In this document: positions 26,275 through 36,019 of the stretch, one piece after another
Layout of the letters: every line of letters begins with the position of its first letter
Numbering within the stretch: the first letter of the stretch is position 1
NCBI RefSeq assembly: GCF_044772865.1
Contig: NZ_CP173029.1
Location: 1,736,001-1,800,000 of the forward strand
Direction: 5' to 3'
Source of the DNA: Algirhabdus cladophorae
Lineage (GTDB): Bacteria; Pseudomonadota; Alphaproteobacteria; Rhodobacterales; Rhodobacteraceae
Length of the DNA: 64,000 nucleotides
Notes under the pieces: generated by a model
Told to the model about the DNA's origin: nothing
What the model saw: only the letters and a program-made list of their open reading frames with translations
Databases searched by the model: none
Made by a program: the position numbers and the translations under genes

Positions 26275-26422
26275 GGGAATAGACCTTTTCTAAGTGTAAT
26301 ATTGCGCAAAGCACCAAAGGCCTTGCAGGGTTCTGCCGCGCCCTAACATGCTCCGTGCGTGTCGAAAAGCCCTGATTTTTTGTGCCATTGACCCACGCGC
26401 CGGACTGAGGCATTCCGCACCC

Positions 26423-28270
26423 ATGTTAAAGTTCAATGATATCAGCTATTCCGTTGAAGGCCGTCCTTTGTTTGAAGGGGCCAGTGCCTCGATACCTGAG
26501 GGGCACAAAGTGGGCCTTGTGGGGGCCAATGGCGCAGGCAAAACCACGCTTTTTAGGTTGATTTACAACGAGTTGGTGCTGGAAGGCGGCTCGATTACCC
26601 TGCCCTCCAAGGCGCGGATCGGCGGTGTCAGCCAAGAGGTGCCCGGGTCAGATGTGTCACTGTTGGACACGGTTTTGGCTGCAGACACAGAACGGGCGGC
26701 CTTGTTGGCCGAGGCCGAAACCGCCACAGACCCCAACCGCATTGCCGAAGTGCAGACGCGATTGGCCGATATTGATGCATGGTCCGCCGAAGGGCGCGCC
26801 TCGTCCATCCTCAAAGGTTTGGGGTTTGATGCAGCCGAGCAATTGCAGCCCTGTTCTGCCTTTTCTGGCGGCTGGCGCATGCGTGTGGCTTTGGCTGCTG
26901 TACTTTTTGCAGCCCCTGACGTGCTGCTGTTGGACGAGCCGACAAACTATCTGGATCTTGAAGGCGCGTTGTGGCTGGAGGCCTATCTGGCCAAATATCC
27001 ACATACTGTTGTCATCATTTCCCACGATCGTGGCCTGTTGAACCGTGCTGTAGGCGCAATCCTGCATCTAGAGGCGCGCAAGCTGACCCTTTATCAGGGC
27101 CCCTACGACCAATTCGCGCGCCAACGGGCCGCACAACGGGCATTGCAGGCAGCCGCGGCCAAAAAACAAGACGCACGCCGCGAGCATTTGCAGGCCTTTG
27201 TGGACCGGTTCAAAGCCAAGGCCAGCAAGGCCAAGCAGGCCCAATCCCGCGTTAAAATGCTGGAAAAGATGGAAACGATCACAGCGCCCGAGGACGTGGC
27301 CAAGCGCGTGTTCACGTTTCCCAAGCCCGAAGAACTGTCGCCCCCCATCGTGAACGTTGAACAGGCGGCCACGGGCTATGGCGAGACAATTGTTTTGAGC
27401 AAGCTGAACCTGCGTATCGACCAAGATGATCGGATTGCGCTGCTGGGTAAAAACGGTCAGGGCAAATCGACCTTGTCCAAGCTGTTGTCTGGCAGGCTCG
27501 AGGTCAAAGGCGGTCGCGTCACCCAATCCAGCAAGCTGCGTATCGGTTTTTTCGCCCAGCACCAAGTGGACGAATTGTTCATCGACGAAACACCCCTCCA
27601 GCACATCCAAGCGCAACGCCCCGGCGTGCTGCAATCCAAACTGCGGGCACAATTGGCAGGCTTTGGCCTTGGGCCAGATCAGGCCGAAACCGAGGTTGGG
27701 CGGCTCTCGGGGGGACAAAAGGCGCGGCTTTCGTTGTTGCTGGCCACATTGGACGCGCCGCATTTGCTGATCCTTGACGAGCCAACGAACCACCTTGATA
27801 TCGAAAGCCGCGAGGCATTGGTCGAGGCGCTGACGGCCTATACCGGTGCTGTGATCCTCGTCAGTCACGACATGCATTTGTTGTCCATGGTGGCGGATCG
27901 GTTGTGGTTGGTCAAAGATGGTACCGTGCGCCCCTATGAGGAAGATTTGGACGCGTACCGCAAGATGCTGCTGTCCGTTGACAAACCTGCAAAACCCCAA
28001 GCAGGGAAAGCCAAACCAAAACGCCCATCCAAAGACGCGGTACAGGCCTTGCGCGCGGATGTGCGCAAATCCGAAGAACGTGTGACGAAGTTGAACGACA
28101 TGCGCGACAAGCTGGCGACAAAACTTGCGGATCCTGCGCTTTACGAGGATGGCAAAGCCGGCGAAGCGGAAGTTTGGCAAAAGAAATACGCCGAAGTGAT
28201 GAATGCGCTGGACCGCGCTGAGGCCTTGTGGATGGCTGCGGAAGATAAACTGGAGAAAGCGTTGCGCTAA
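26423..28270 (+). CDS. ABC-F family ribosome-associated ATPase (YheS/Uup-type)
   Basis: This soluble protein carries two ABC domains and no membrane segments, so it acts on ribosomes rather than as a transporter. Domain 1 has GANGAGKTT, FSGGWRMR and LLLLDEPTNYLD-type Walker B. A charged linker (RAAQRALQAAAAKKQDARREH region) precedes domain 2 with GKNGQGKST, LSGGQKARL and LILDEPTNHLD. A Lys-rich C-terminal coiled-coil extension follows. I start it at 26423 (MLKFNDISYSVEG), giving 615 residues. The frame opens earlier at 26348, but that extension is not family-like. Confidence 0.92.
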   Translation: MLKFNDISYSVEGRPLFEGASASIPEGHKVGLVGANGAGKTTLFRLIYNELVLEGGSITLPSKARIGGVSQEVPGSDVSLLDTVLAADTERAALLAEAETATDPNRIAEVQTRLADIDAWSAEGRASSILKGLGFDAAEQLQPCSAFSGGWRMRVALAAVLFAAPDVLLLDEPTNYLDLEGALWLEAYLAKYPHTVVIISHDRGLLNRAVGAILHLEARKLTLYQGPYDQFARQRAAQRALQAAAAKKQDARREHLQAFVDRFKAKASKAKQAQSRVKMLEKMETITAPEDVAKRVFTFPKPEELSPPIVNVEQAATGYGETIVLSKLNLRIDQDDRIALLGKNGQGKSTLSKLLSGRLEVKGGRVTQSSKLRIGFFAQHQVDELFIDETPLQHIQAQRPGVLQSKLRAQLAGFGLGPDQAETEVGRLSGGQKARLSLLLATLDAPHLLILDEPTNHLDIESREALVEALTAYTGAVILVSHDMHLLSMVADRLWLVKDGTVRPYEEDLDAYRKMLLSVDKPAKPQAGKAKPKRPSKDAVQALRADVRKSEERVTKLNDMRDKLATKLADPALYEDGKAGEAEVWQKKYAEVMNALDRAEALWMAAEDKLEKALR

Positions 28271-28312
28271 ATTTGAGCGACGGGATTCTGAGTATTTGGG
28301 GAAAAAAGAAAC

Positions 28313-28930
28313 ATGGACAGCGCCTTTCTAATCTCGGCTTTTGCGACGTTGTTTGTGGTGATTGATCCTATCGGTTTGTCGCCGCTCTTTGTGGCGATGA
28401 CAGCGGGTATGGAGGCCAAACGCAGGCGCGCCATCGCGGTACGGGCCTGCGTGATTGCCGTGGCGATTTTGTTGGCTTTTGCGTTGTTTGGTGAGGCATT
28501 GTTGGGGTTTGTTGGGATTTCCATGGCCGCCTTTAAGATCGCTGGTGGCGCATTGTTGTTTTTGACGGCCCTCGACATGCTGTTTGAACGACGGCAATCA
28601 CGGCGTGAAGATCAGGCCGATGACGACAGTCACGCCGATCCATCTGTGTTCCCCCTTGCCCTTCCCTTGATCGCAGGTCCTGGGGCCATTGCGACGATGA
28701 TCTTGCTGGTCAGTGATGGAACATGGGCCACCTTTGGGGCAGTCAGTGCCGTGATGATATCGGTCATTTTGGTTTGTTTTGTACTGTTTTTGGCAGCGCC
28801 ACTCTTTGAACGGGTCTTGGGGAAAACCGGCATTAACATCGTCACACGGATCTTGGGGATGTTGCTCGCCGCTTTGTCAGTACAATTTGTCCTAGATGGG
28901 CTGGCAGAATTTGGAATTGGCTTGGGCTGA
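28313..28930 (+). CDS. MarC family integral membrane protein
   Basis: This is an inner-membrane protein of 205 residues with about six transmembrane segments. The MarC-type signatures are FVVIDPIGLSPLF near the N-terminus and PLALPLIAGPGAIATMILL in the second half. The family has no confirmed function; the name comes from the marRAB neighbourhood and does not show antibiotic export. It lies between the ABC-F gene and a retropepsin-like gene on the same strand. Confidence 0.88.
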   Translation: MDSAFLISAFATLFVVIDPIGLSPLFVAMTAGMEAKRRRAIAVRACVIAVAILLAFALFGEALLGFVGISMAAFKIAGGALLFLTALDMLFERRQSRREDQADDDSHADPSVFPLALPLIAGPGAIATMILLVSDGTWATFGAVSAVMISVILVCFVLFLAAPLFERVLGKTGINIVTRILGMLLAALSVQFVLDGLAEFGIGLG

Positions 28931-28957
28931 CCCCATATACTGGCCAGGAGGTGCCTC

Positions 28958-29536
28958 ATGGACGGCGATCAGATTGCACAGTTTGGTTATTTAGTGCTGC
29001 TTTTGGTGGCGGTGGGTGGATCGTTTTTGGTCAGCCAACGTCAGAACCTCGGCAAGTCCCTACAGCAGGCCGCAATTTGGGGCCTGATCTTTGTCGGCAC
29101 CGTGGCGGTTGTGGGCCTATGGGGGGACGTGAAGAACACAGTCTCGCCACGGCAAGCCAGCCTCAGCACAGGCGAAATTACTGTTCCACGCATGCCTGAT
29201 GGTCATTTTTACCTAGACCTTACGATCAATGGCCAAGACACGCGTTTTGTGGTGGACACAGGTGCTAGCGAAATGGTGCTGACCACGGCTGATGCGGCCC
29301 GTGTCGGGATTGATGTAGCGCAGTTGGATTTCTTGGGTCGCGCCAATACGGCCAATGGGCAAGTGCGCATTGCCCGGGTGACTTTGGATCAAGTGCAGCT
29401 TGAGGATATTGTGGATCGCGGGTTTCGGGCCACTGTCAACCAAGGCGAAATGCGTCAAAGCCTGCTGGGAATGACATATCTGTCGCGCTTTGAACGGATC
29501 AGCATCGAAGGGGATCGGTTGATCCTCGAGCGCTAG
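28958..29536 (+). CDS. Membrane-anchored retropepsin-like aspartic protease (TIGR02281 type)
   Basis: This 192-residue protein has two N-terminal hydrophobic segments (about 8-22 and 35-50) and a periplasmic retropepsin domain with the active-site motif FVVDTGASEMVL. The later region ends LLGMTYLSRFERISIEGDRLIL, typical of the clan AA family. A single copy per chain means it should act as a dimer. The ribosome site (AGGAGG) is very good. The substrate is unknown. It starts 27 bases after marC. Confidence 0.88.
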   Translation: MDGDQIAQFGYLVLLLVAVGGSFLVSQRQNLGKSLQQAAIWGLIFVGTVAVVGLWGDVKNTVSPRQASLSTGEITVPRMPDGHFYLDLTINGQDTRFVVDTGASEMVLTTADAARVGIDVAQLDFLGRANTANGQVRIARVTLDQVQLEDIVDRGFRATVNQGEMRQSLLGMTYLSRFERISIEGDRLILER

Positions 29537-29564
29537 ACGCAGTCGCTCGCAAACACTTGCGCCC

Positions 29565-30029
29565 TCAACCGTTTTTTTCGGCTTTCTTTTCCCAACGACC
29601 GCTTTCCTCGGACCAGTATTGTGCGGCGACACCCGCATCAGTGAGGGTTTTCCATTGGCTGCGGGCGCGGTTTAGGGCATCGCCGTCGTTGCCATCAAAA
29701 AGCACACAACAGCGTTCCATATCTGCCACCGTTTGCGCGCTGATATCGGCCCCGTGGATCGCCATGACGCAAGCAGGTTCGTTTGCACGCGTATCCTCAC
29801 ATCCGAGCAAAATCGGTTGCTCTGCGTCATGGGCACCCCCCGAAAGGCCATGGGGTAGAAACCCGTCTTTGTCCGCCAGCCACAGCTTGGCGTCGATTTG
29901 TTCCAACGCTACAGGGTTGCTGCCTTTGACCATAACCCGCCACCCCGCTTGCCGCGCTTTGCCCAAAAGCATAGGCAAGGTCACTTCAATCGGATTGCGG
30001 GTCAGGTGATAGAAATAGACAGCCCCCAT
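29565..30029 (-). CDS. holC: DNA polymerase III subunit chi
   Basis: HolC links the clamp-loader complex to single-strand binding protein during replication. The 154-residue sequence begins with the family pattern VYFYHLTRNPIEVTLPMLL and includes LWLADKDGFLPHG. It starts six bases after the pepA stop on the same strand, the pepA-holC order common in proteobacteria. Its end converges with the retropepsin-like gene. Confidence 0.93.
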   Translation of the reverse strand: MGAVYFYHLTRNPIEVTLPMLLGKARQAGWRVMVKGSNPVALEQIDAKLWLADKDGFLPHGLSGGAHDAEQPILLGCEDTRANEPACVMAIHGADISAQTVADMERCCVLFDGNDGDALNRARSQWKTLTDAGVAAQYWSEESGRWEKKAEKNG

Positions 30030-30035
30030 CTAGGT

Positions 30036-31505
30036 TCAATCCGCCTCGTAACCATCTGCAATCATGCGGTTTAACGCCATCACACCCCAGCCTGTGGCCC
30101 CTTTGGGCGCATAGGCCGTTTCGGCCTTTACCGAGGCCACACCTGCGATATCCAGATGGATCCACGGGACACCGTCCTTGACGAAACGTTGCAGAAATTG
30201 CGCCGCTGTGATGCTGCCTGCAGCCCGTGTGCCGACGTTTTTCATATCCGCCACGTTTGACTTGAGCTGTTTGTCGTAGCTGTCGCCCATGGGCATGCGC
30301 CACGCGCCTTCGCCCTCGGCTTCTGCGGCCTTCAAAAAGGCTTTGCTCAGGTCGTCACTGTTGGAAAAGACACCAGCATTGTCATGGCCCAACCCAATGA
30401 TGATCGCCCCTGTGAGCGTGGCCAAATCAACCATACCTGTGGGTTCAAACCGTTCTTGGGCATACCACAGCACATCGGCCAAGACCAAACGCCCCTCCGC
30501 ATCGGTGTTGATGATTTCGACGGTATCGCCCTTCATCGAGCGGACCACATCGCCGGGACGTGTCGCTGTGCTAGAGGGCATGTTTTCGACCAGACCCACA
30601 AGGCCCACCACGTTCGCCTTGGCTTTGCGAGCTGCCAAAGTGTGCATGGCACCGGCCACAACACCCGCGCCGCCCATATCCATGGTCATGTCTTCCATGC
30701 CGCCTGCGGGTTTCAGGCTGATCCCACCGGTGTCGAACACCACGCCTTTGCCAATCAGCGCAAAGGGGTTTTCGTCGCCGCCGCCGTTCCATTGCATGAC
30801 CACAACTTTGGACGGGCTGGCCGAGCCCTGCCCGACGCTGAGCAGCGTGCGCATGCCTAATTCTTCCAGCTTGTCTTCTTCCAAGACCTCGACCTCGACA
30901 CCCAGATCACGCAGGCCTTCCAGACGCAGGGCGAATTCTGTAGTGGTCAGCACATTTGCAGGCTCGGTTACCAAATCACGGGTGAAAAACACCCCCTCGG
31001 CTACGGCTTGGCTGGCGGCCAATGCGTCAGCCTCTTCGGCAGCTTTGCTGTGCTGCACGGTGATTGTGCCCTGAACTGGGGCCTCGGCGGTAAAATGATC
31101 GCCAAATCGGTAGGCGCGCAATTGGATGCCCAAAGCCAACTCAGCCAAGCGGTTGATGTTGCTGGCCACCACCAGCGTGTCACTTGCGCCATGGGCCTTG
31201 CCAATCGCAGCGCCGGCTTTGCGGGCCTCGTCTACACTGGGGCGTTTGTCCAGCTTGACCACTTGAATGGCCTCTGCAGCCATGCCTGCGGGGTATTGCA
31301 GGCTGCGGCTTTCACCTGCTTTCAATTTGCCAAAGCCGTCGCTTTCCACGCAACGCTGCACGGCCCCTTTGGCCAAACGACTGACTTTGCGGGCATTTTG
31401 GTCCAAGGCGCCTTCGCTACTGGCAAACACCACGATGCGCCCTTCAAAACTGGCAATCTCGGTCAGATCGATTTCGGTAGTGGTAAGGCTTACGGGCGTG
31501 GTCAT
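30036..31505 (-). CDS. pepA: Leucyl aminopeptidase (cytosol aminopeptidase)
   Basis: This is a manganese/zinc-dependent M17 aminopeptidase that releases N-terminal residues; in E. coli PepA also acts as a DNA-binding accessory factor in Xer recombination. The 489-residue protein has the metal and catalytic signature NTDAEGRLVL and the GKGVVFDTGG lysine/metal region. It diverges from lptF, as in E. coli, and precedes holC by six bases. Confidence 0.96.
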   Translation of the reverse strand: MTTPVSLTTTEIDLTEIASFEGRIVVFASSEGALDQNARKVSRLAKGAVQRCVESDGFGKLKAGESRSLQYPAGMAAEAIQVVKLDKRPSVDEARKAGAAIGKAHGASDTLVVASNINRLAELALGIQLRAYRFGDHFTAEAPVQGTITVQHSKAAEEADALAASQAVAEGVFFTRDLVTEPANVLTTTEFALRLEGLRDLGVEVEVLEEDKLEELGMRTLLSVGQGSASPSKVVVMQWNGGGDENPFALIGKGVVFDTGGISLKPAGGMEDMTMDMGGAGVVAGAMHTLAARKAKANVVGLVGLVENMPSSTATRPGDVVRSMKGDTVEIINTDAEGRLVLADVLWYAQERFEPTGMVDLATLTGAIIIGLGHDNAGVFSNSDDLSKAFLKAAEAEGEGAWRMPMGDSYDKQLKSNVADMKNVGTRAAGSITAAQFLQRFVKDGVPWIHLDIAGVASVKAETAYAPKGATGWGVMALNRMIADGYEAD

Positions 31506-31632
31506 AGTGCGGCTCCTGATGGCGGGTTTCTGCCATAGTTAGCCCGTTGCCCCCAGCTTGACCAGATTGCAGTTTTCCACACAGCACAACTGGTCTAAGA
31601 AGGTGGCAAGTAACCGCCTTGGGGGAGGCTGC

Positions 31633-32757
31633 GTGTCACGGTTCGACAGATATCTGCTGTCTCAGTTTATGGTGCTTTTTGGCTTTTTCGCCCTGATCCT
31701 TGTGCTGGTCTATTGGGTGAACAGGGCTGTGATCCTGTTTGACCAACTGATTGCAGACGGACAATCGGCCATTGTCGTGCTGGAGTTTACCGCGTTGACC
31801 TTGCCCAATGTGGTCCGTTTGGTCCTGCCCATGGCGGCCTTTGCCGCCAGTATTTACGTCACAAACCGCCTGAGCACCGAATCTGAACTGGTGGTAATGC
31901 AGGCTACTGGGTTTTCCGGCTTTCGCTTGGCGCGGCCCGTGGTGGTGTTTGGCCTGATCGTGGCGATTTTGATGGCGGCGCTCACACATTTCCTAGTGCC
32001 CACAAGTCGCGCACAATTGTCCGAACGCACGGGCGAAATTCAGGAAAATATCACCGCCCGCTTGCTGACCGAGGGTACGTTTTTACATCCAACGCGGGGG
32101 ATTACCTTTTATATCGGCGAGATCACCCCCTTGGGCGAACTCAAAAGTGTGTTCCTGACCGACAAACGCAACCCCGCTGAGACCATTACCTACACGGCCA
32201 AAGACGCGCTTTTGGTCCGTTCCGAGACAGGGCCAAAGTTGGTGATGTTTGATGGCATGGCACAGACCCTGCAAACCAGCGATCAAAAACTGTTCACCAC
32301 GCGATTTGCAGAATTCACCTTTGATGTATCGAACTTGGTCACAACCACAAAATCCAAACGCGCCAAATTGGAAGAAATGTCCACAGCACAGCTTTTCACC
32401 CTTGGACGCGAGGCTGAGACGGCCCAAAAGCCCGGCGAGATTGCCGAGGAATTTCACGGCCGCTTTGTGCAACCCCTTTTATGCGTCGTGGCGGCCCTAA
32501 TCGGGTTTTGCACACTGTTGCTGGGCGGCTTCAGCAGGTTTGGTGTCTGGCGACAGATCCTTGCAGCAGTCTTTATCCTGATCTTCATTAAACTGGTCGA
32601 AGGGGCCGTGACCGACACAGTGCGCAAATCCGCCAGCTTGTGGATGTTGCTTTATCTACCAGTGGTGATTGGGTTTGGCCTCAGCTGGGCGATGTTGTTT
32701 GTCGCCGCGCGCCCGACCCTGTTCAAACGCGCACCGCGCAAGGTGCCCGCCACATGA
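31633..32757 (+). CDS. lptF: LPS export ABC transporter permease LptF
   Basis: LptF is one of two inner-membrane permeases that extract LPS and pass it to the periplasmic bridge. The protein has about six membrane segments with a periplasmic beta-jellyroll insertion (roughly residues 130-260). I chose the GTG at 31633 because GGGGGAGG lies a few bases upstream and the product begins SRFDRYLLSQF as in the family; it is 374 residues. The frame is open further back to 31558. Its stop overlaps lptG in an ATGA. Confidence 0.93.
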   Translation: MSRFDRYLLSQFMVLFGFFALILVLVYWVNRAVILFDQLIADGQSAIVVLEFTALTLPNVVRLVLPMAAFAASIYVTNRLSTESELVVMQATGFSGFRLARPVVVFGLIVAILMAALTHFLVPTSRAQLSERTGEIQENITARLLTEGTFLHPTRGITFYIGEITPLGELKSVFLTDKRNPAETITYTAKDALLVRSETGPKLVMFDGMAQTLQTSDQKLFTTRFAEFTFDVSNLVTTTKSKRAKLEEMSTAQLFTLGREAETAQKPGEIAEEFHGRFVQPLLCVVAALIGFCTLLLGGFSRFGVWRQILAAVFILIFIKLVEGAVTDTVRKSASLWMLLYLPVVIGFGLSWAMLFVAARPTLFKRAPRKVPAT

Positions 32758-33851
32758 CCCTGCATCTTTACTTTGCACGTAAGTTTTTGATGACGATCCT
32801 TGGGGTCGCTGCGATCTTTTTTGCGCTCATTGGCCTACTGGACCTGATCGAACAGTTGCGCAAATTTGATCGCGATTTGGTGGGGTTCGGCGATGTGGTG
32901 ACGCTGACGCTGCTCAACGTGCCTGCGGGCCTCTACCGGATCCTGCCGCTGGTCTTTATCCTTGGCACGCTGGCGCTGTTTCTGAGCCTTGCGCGCACCT
33001 CGGAACTGGTGGTGACACGGGCCGCCGGGCGATCGGCACTGCGGGCTTTGATGGCCCCTGTGGTTGTAACTTTGCTTTTGGGCTTTTTGTGTATCGGGGC
33101 GTTGAACCCCATCGTTGCAGCCACCTCGACCCAATATGAAACGCGTGCCAGCAAGCTGGTTTCGGGCGAAAGCAGTGTATTGTCCGTCGCCAAGGACGGG
33201 CTATGGTTGCGCCAAGGTGGTGCGGGCGGGCAAACCGTGATTGCCGCAGAACGTTCCAATCTGGACGGTACACGCCTGATCAATGTGACGTTTTTAAATT
33301 TTGCCTCGGACGGCACCCCTTTAGGCCGGATCGAGGCCGTCGAGGCCGAACTGACAGATGGCAGATGGGCACTGAGCCAAGCCAAGCTGTGGGATCTGGC
33401 AACCCAAGACAATCCCGAGGCTGCCTCTGAAACCTTCGAGACATTTGAAGTCCTTACGGATCTGACCCGCGACCGGATCCAAGACAGTTTTGGCACCCCT
33501 TCGGCGATTCCGATCTGGGAATTGCCGGGCTTTATCGCGGATCTCGAGGCCTCAGGGTTCTCCGCCTCCCAACATCGGGTTTGGTTCCATATGGAACTGG
33601 CCCTGCCCCTGCTGTTGGTGGCCATGGTGCTGATCGGCGCAGGGTTCACCATGCGCCACACGCGGTTTGGGCGTACCGGTGTGATGGTGCTTTTCGCAGT
33701 TATGATGGGGTTTGGTCTGTTCTTTATTCGCAGCTTTGCGCAGATTTTAGGGGAGAACGGTCAAATTCCCATTGCATTGGCCGCATGGGCCCCGCCAATA
33801 GCTGCAATATGTCTATCGCTTGCTTTGCTTTTCCATCTGGAGGACGGATGA
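32754..33851 (+). CDS. lptG: LPS export ABC transporter permease LptG
   Basis: LptG pairs with LptF in the LPS extraction complex. It has 365 residues with N- and C-terminal membrane bundles and a periplasmic domain between them. The LARTSELVVTRAAG coupling-helix region that contacts LptB and the C-terminal MRHTRFGRTG are visible. The ATG at 32754 overlaps the lptF stop. The lptD start overlaps its own stop in the same way, giving three coupled LPS-export genes. Confidence 0.94.
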   Translation: MTLHLYFARKFLMTILGVAAIFFALIGLLDLIEQLRKFDRDLVGFGDVVTLTLLNVPAGLYRILPLVFILGTLALFLSLARTSELVVTRAAGRSALRALMAPVVVTLLLGFLCIGALNPIVAATSTQYETRASKLVSGESSVLSVAKDGLWLRQGGAGGQTVIAAERSNLDGTRLINVTFLNFASDGTPLGRIEAVEAELTDGRWALSQAKLWDLATQDNPEAASETFETFEVLTDLTRDRIQDSFGTPSAIPIWELPGFIADLEASGFSASQHRVWFHMELALPLLLVAMVLIGAGFTMRHTRFGRTGVMVLFAVMMGFGLFFIRSFAQILGENGQIPIALAAWAPPIAAICLSLALLFHLEDG

Positions 33852-35998
33852 CCCCCTATCGTCCCCGCCTGCCCCAGATCTTGGCGGCTTTTGCCAGTCT
33901 ATGGCTGACGGTGTGCACATCAATTGCCATGGCCCAAGAGGCCAGCCCTGATTTGCCAGCGACATTGATCGCGGACAGCGTCACCCTCAGCCGCGACAAC
34001 ACCCTCACGGCCAGTGGCAATGTCGAAATCCTTTATGACACGACCCGCCTGCGCGCGGCCTCCGTCCGCTATGATCAGAGAACTGACACGCTGGCCATTA
34101 CCGGGCCGATCACAGTGATCGAGGGCGATAGCACGATCATTCTTGCGGACAGTGCCGATCTGTCGCCCAGCCTGCAAACCGGCATCCTGCGCGGCGCGCG
34201 GGTGGTGTTTGACCAACAGTTGCAAGTCGCCGCCAACCGTCTGGAAAAGGTCAATGCGCGCTATACCCAGATGAACAAAATCGCAGCCTCGTCCTGCCAG
34301 GTTTGTGGACCAAATGATGTGCCCTTGTGGCAAATTCGGGCCCGGCGGTTAGTGCATGATGTTGAAGAAAAACAGCTTTACTTCGATGATGCGACTTTCC
34401 GCATCTTTGATGTGCCGGTGTTTTACCTGCCGCGATTGCGTCTTCCAGATCCCTCGCTGAAACGCGCACGGGGATTTCTGACACCGGTCGTCACTTCTAC
34501 TTCTCTTTTGGGGTTTGGGCTGAAACTGCCGTATTTCATTCCCATCGGCGACCACAAAGACCTGACACTGACGCCCTACATCTCGACCAAAACCCGCACC
34601 CTAGAGTTTCGGTATCGTCAGGCTTTTCGGACAGGTAGGATCGAAATCAACGGCGCTGTGTCCCGTGACAACCTGACCGCCGACGATATGCGTGGCTATC
34701 TATTTGCCAACGGCAGTTTTGCATTGGCTGGCGATTTCAACCTCAGCTTCGATATCGAAACCGTCACCGAGGACACCTACCTGCGCAACTATGATTACAC
34801 TTCAAAATCACGGCTGGACAGCCGGATCAGCGTGACGCGCACCCGCGATACCGACCATTTCGAAGCCAACCTGATTTACTTTGAAAGCCTGCGCAATGAT
34901 GAGGTGAACCAGACTTTGCCCTCCATTGTTGGCAACGCCCAATATATGAAGCGTGTGCGCCCGCTTGGGTTTGGCACACTTGATCTAAGCGCCGAGGTTC
35001 TCAGCCTGCATCGCGAGTCAGAAACAGATGGGATCAGCGGGCGCGATGTGACCCGCACCAGTGCCGCAGCCCATTGGCACAACACAGCAGTCTTTGGTCC
35101 GGGGCTGTTGGCACGGGCGGATCTGGCGCTCTATGTGGATCACTTTGATACGGTCCAAGACAGCAATTTTGAAAGCAGCCAAACCCGCGTCACCCCCTAT
35201 GCTGCGGCCGAACTACGCTGGCCTGTGGCCAGCACAGGTGTGGGCGGTGTGCGTCACGTCTTGGAACCTTTCGCCCAAGTGGTCTGGACCCAAGACAGCA
35301 CCGATGATGTTCCCGTTGAGGAAAGCACAAGTCAGGAACTGGACGAGGGCAATCTTTTTGCCTTCAACCGGTCCGTTGGACAGGATCAGATTGAACTTGG
35401 CGGGCGGGCCACGCTTGGTTTGAGCTATACCCGGTATGATCCTCGAGGGTGGTCCATCGGACTGACTATGGGTCGGTCACTGCGCCAAGAAGACTATGGT
35501 CAATTCACCCGCACCTCTGGTCTGGCGGGTCAAACCACCGACTGGCTGGCTGCCTTTTCATTGAAAAACGACAATGGCCTTAGCTTGATCAATCGTGCGA
35601 TTTTTGATGACAGCTTTAGCGTGCGCCGGTCGGAAACCGAACTGCGGTATTCGGGCAAGAAGTTCAGCATGTCGTCGGGATATATCTGGCTTGCCCGCGA
35701 CGCGCAGGCCAATCGTGAGATATCCGTCTCCGAGTGGATCGCCTCAACGGACTATCAAATCAACAAACACTGGTCGACTTCGGCGGATTGGCGTTACGAT
35801 TCTGTGTTTGAACGCACTCAAAATGCGGGCTTGGGGCTAAAATATCGTAACGAATGCATCGAAATGGGGCTTTCCCTCTCGCGCCGCTTCACCTCCTCGG
35901 CTAGTTTAGAGCCAGATACGAAACTTGATCTGTCGGTGGCCCTAAAGGGCTTTTCGACAGGCGGCCGTGCGGGGCAATATGCCCACACATGCAATTAG
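33848..35998 (+). CDS. lptD: LPS-assembly outer-membrane protein LptD
   Basis: LptD inserts LPS into the outer leaflet. The 716-residue protein starts at 33848 (GGAGGA ribosome site, ATGA overlap with lptG) and has a signal peptide ending near SIAMA. An N-terminal OstA jellyroll (about 30-130) precedes the barrel. Four cysteines besides the signal-peptide one are placed as two pairs: Cys150/Cys153, and Cys670/Cys715 close to the C-terminus. That layout matches the disulfide-dependent assembly known in E. coli. The C-terminal residue is Asn716, not an aromatic. Confidence 0.93.
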   Translation: MTPYRPRLPQILAAFASLWLTVCTSIAMAQEASPDLPATLIADSVTLSRDNTLTASGNVEILYDTTRLRAASVRYDQRTDTLAITGPITVIEGDSTIILADSADLSPSLQTGILRGARVVFDQQLQVAANRLEKVNARYTQMNKIAASSCQVCGPNDVPLWQIRARRLVHDVEEKQLYFDDATFRIFDVPVFYLPRLRLPDPSLKRARGFLTPVVTSTSLLGFGLKLPYFIPIGDHKDLTLTPYISTKTRTLEFRYRQAFRTGRIEINGAVSRDNLTADDMRGYLFANGSFALAGDFNLSFDIETVTEDTYLRNYDYTSKSRLDSRISVTRTRDTDHFEANLIYFESLRNDEVNQTLPSIVGNAQYMKRVRPLGFGTLDLSAEVLSLHRESETDGISGRDVTRTSAAAHWHNTAVFGPGLLARADLALYVDHFDTVQDSNFESSQTRVTPYAAAELRWPVASTGVGGVRHVLEPFAQVVWTQDSTDDVPVEESTSQELDEGNLFAFNRSVGQDQIELGGRATLGLSYTRYDPRGWSIGLTMGRSLRQEDYGQFTRTSGLAGQTTDWLAAFSLKNDNGLSLINRAIFDDSFSVRRSETELRYSGKKFSMSSGYIWLARDAQANREISVSEWIASTDYQINKHWSTSADWRYDSVFERTQNAGLGLKYRNECIEMGLSLSRRFTSSASLEPDTKLDLSVALKGFSTGGRAGQYAHTCN

Positions 35999-36019
35999 AT
36001 AGGGTAAGGAGCAGACCTT

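Noticed and set aside
27068..28180. 370-codon minus-strand open frame opposite the ABC-F gene
   Set aside because: The ABC-F motifs on the other strand fix the coding frame; this frame has no ribosome site and no domain.
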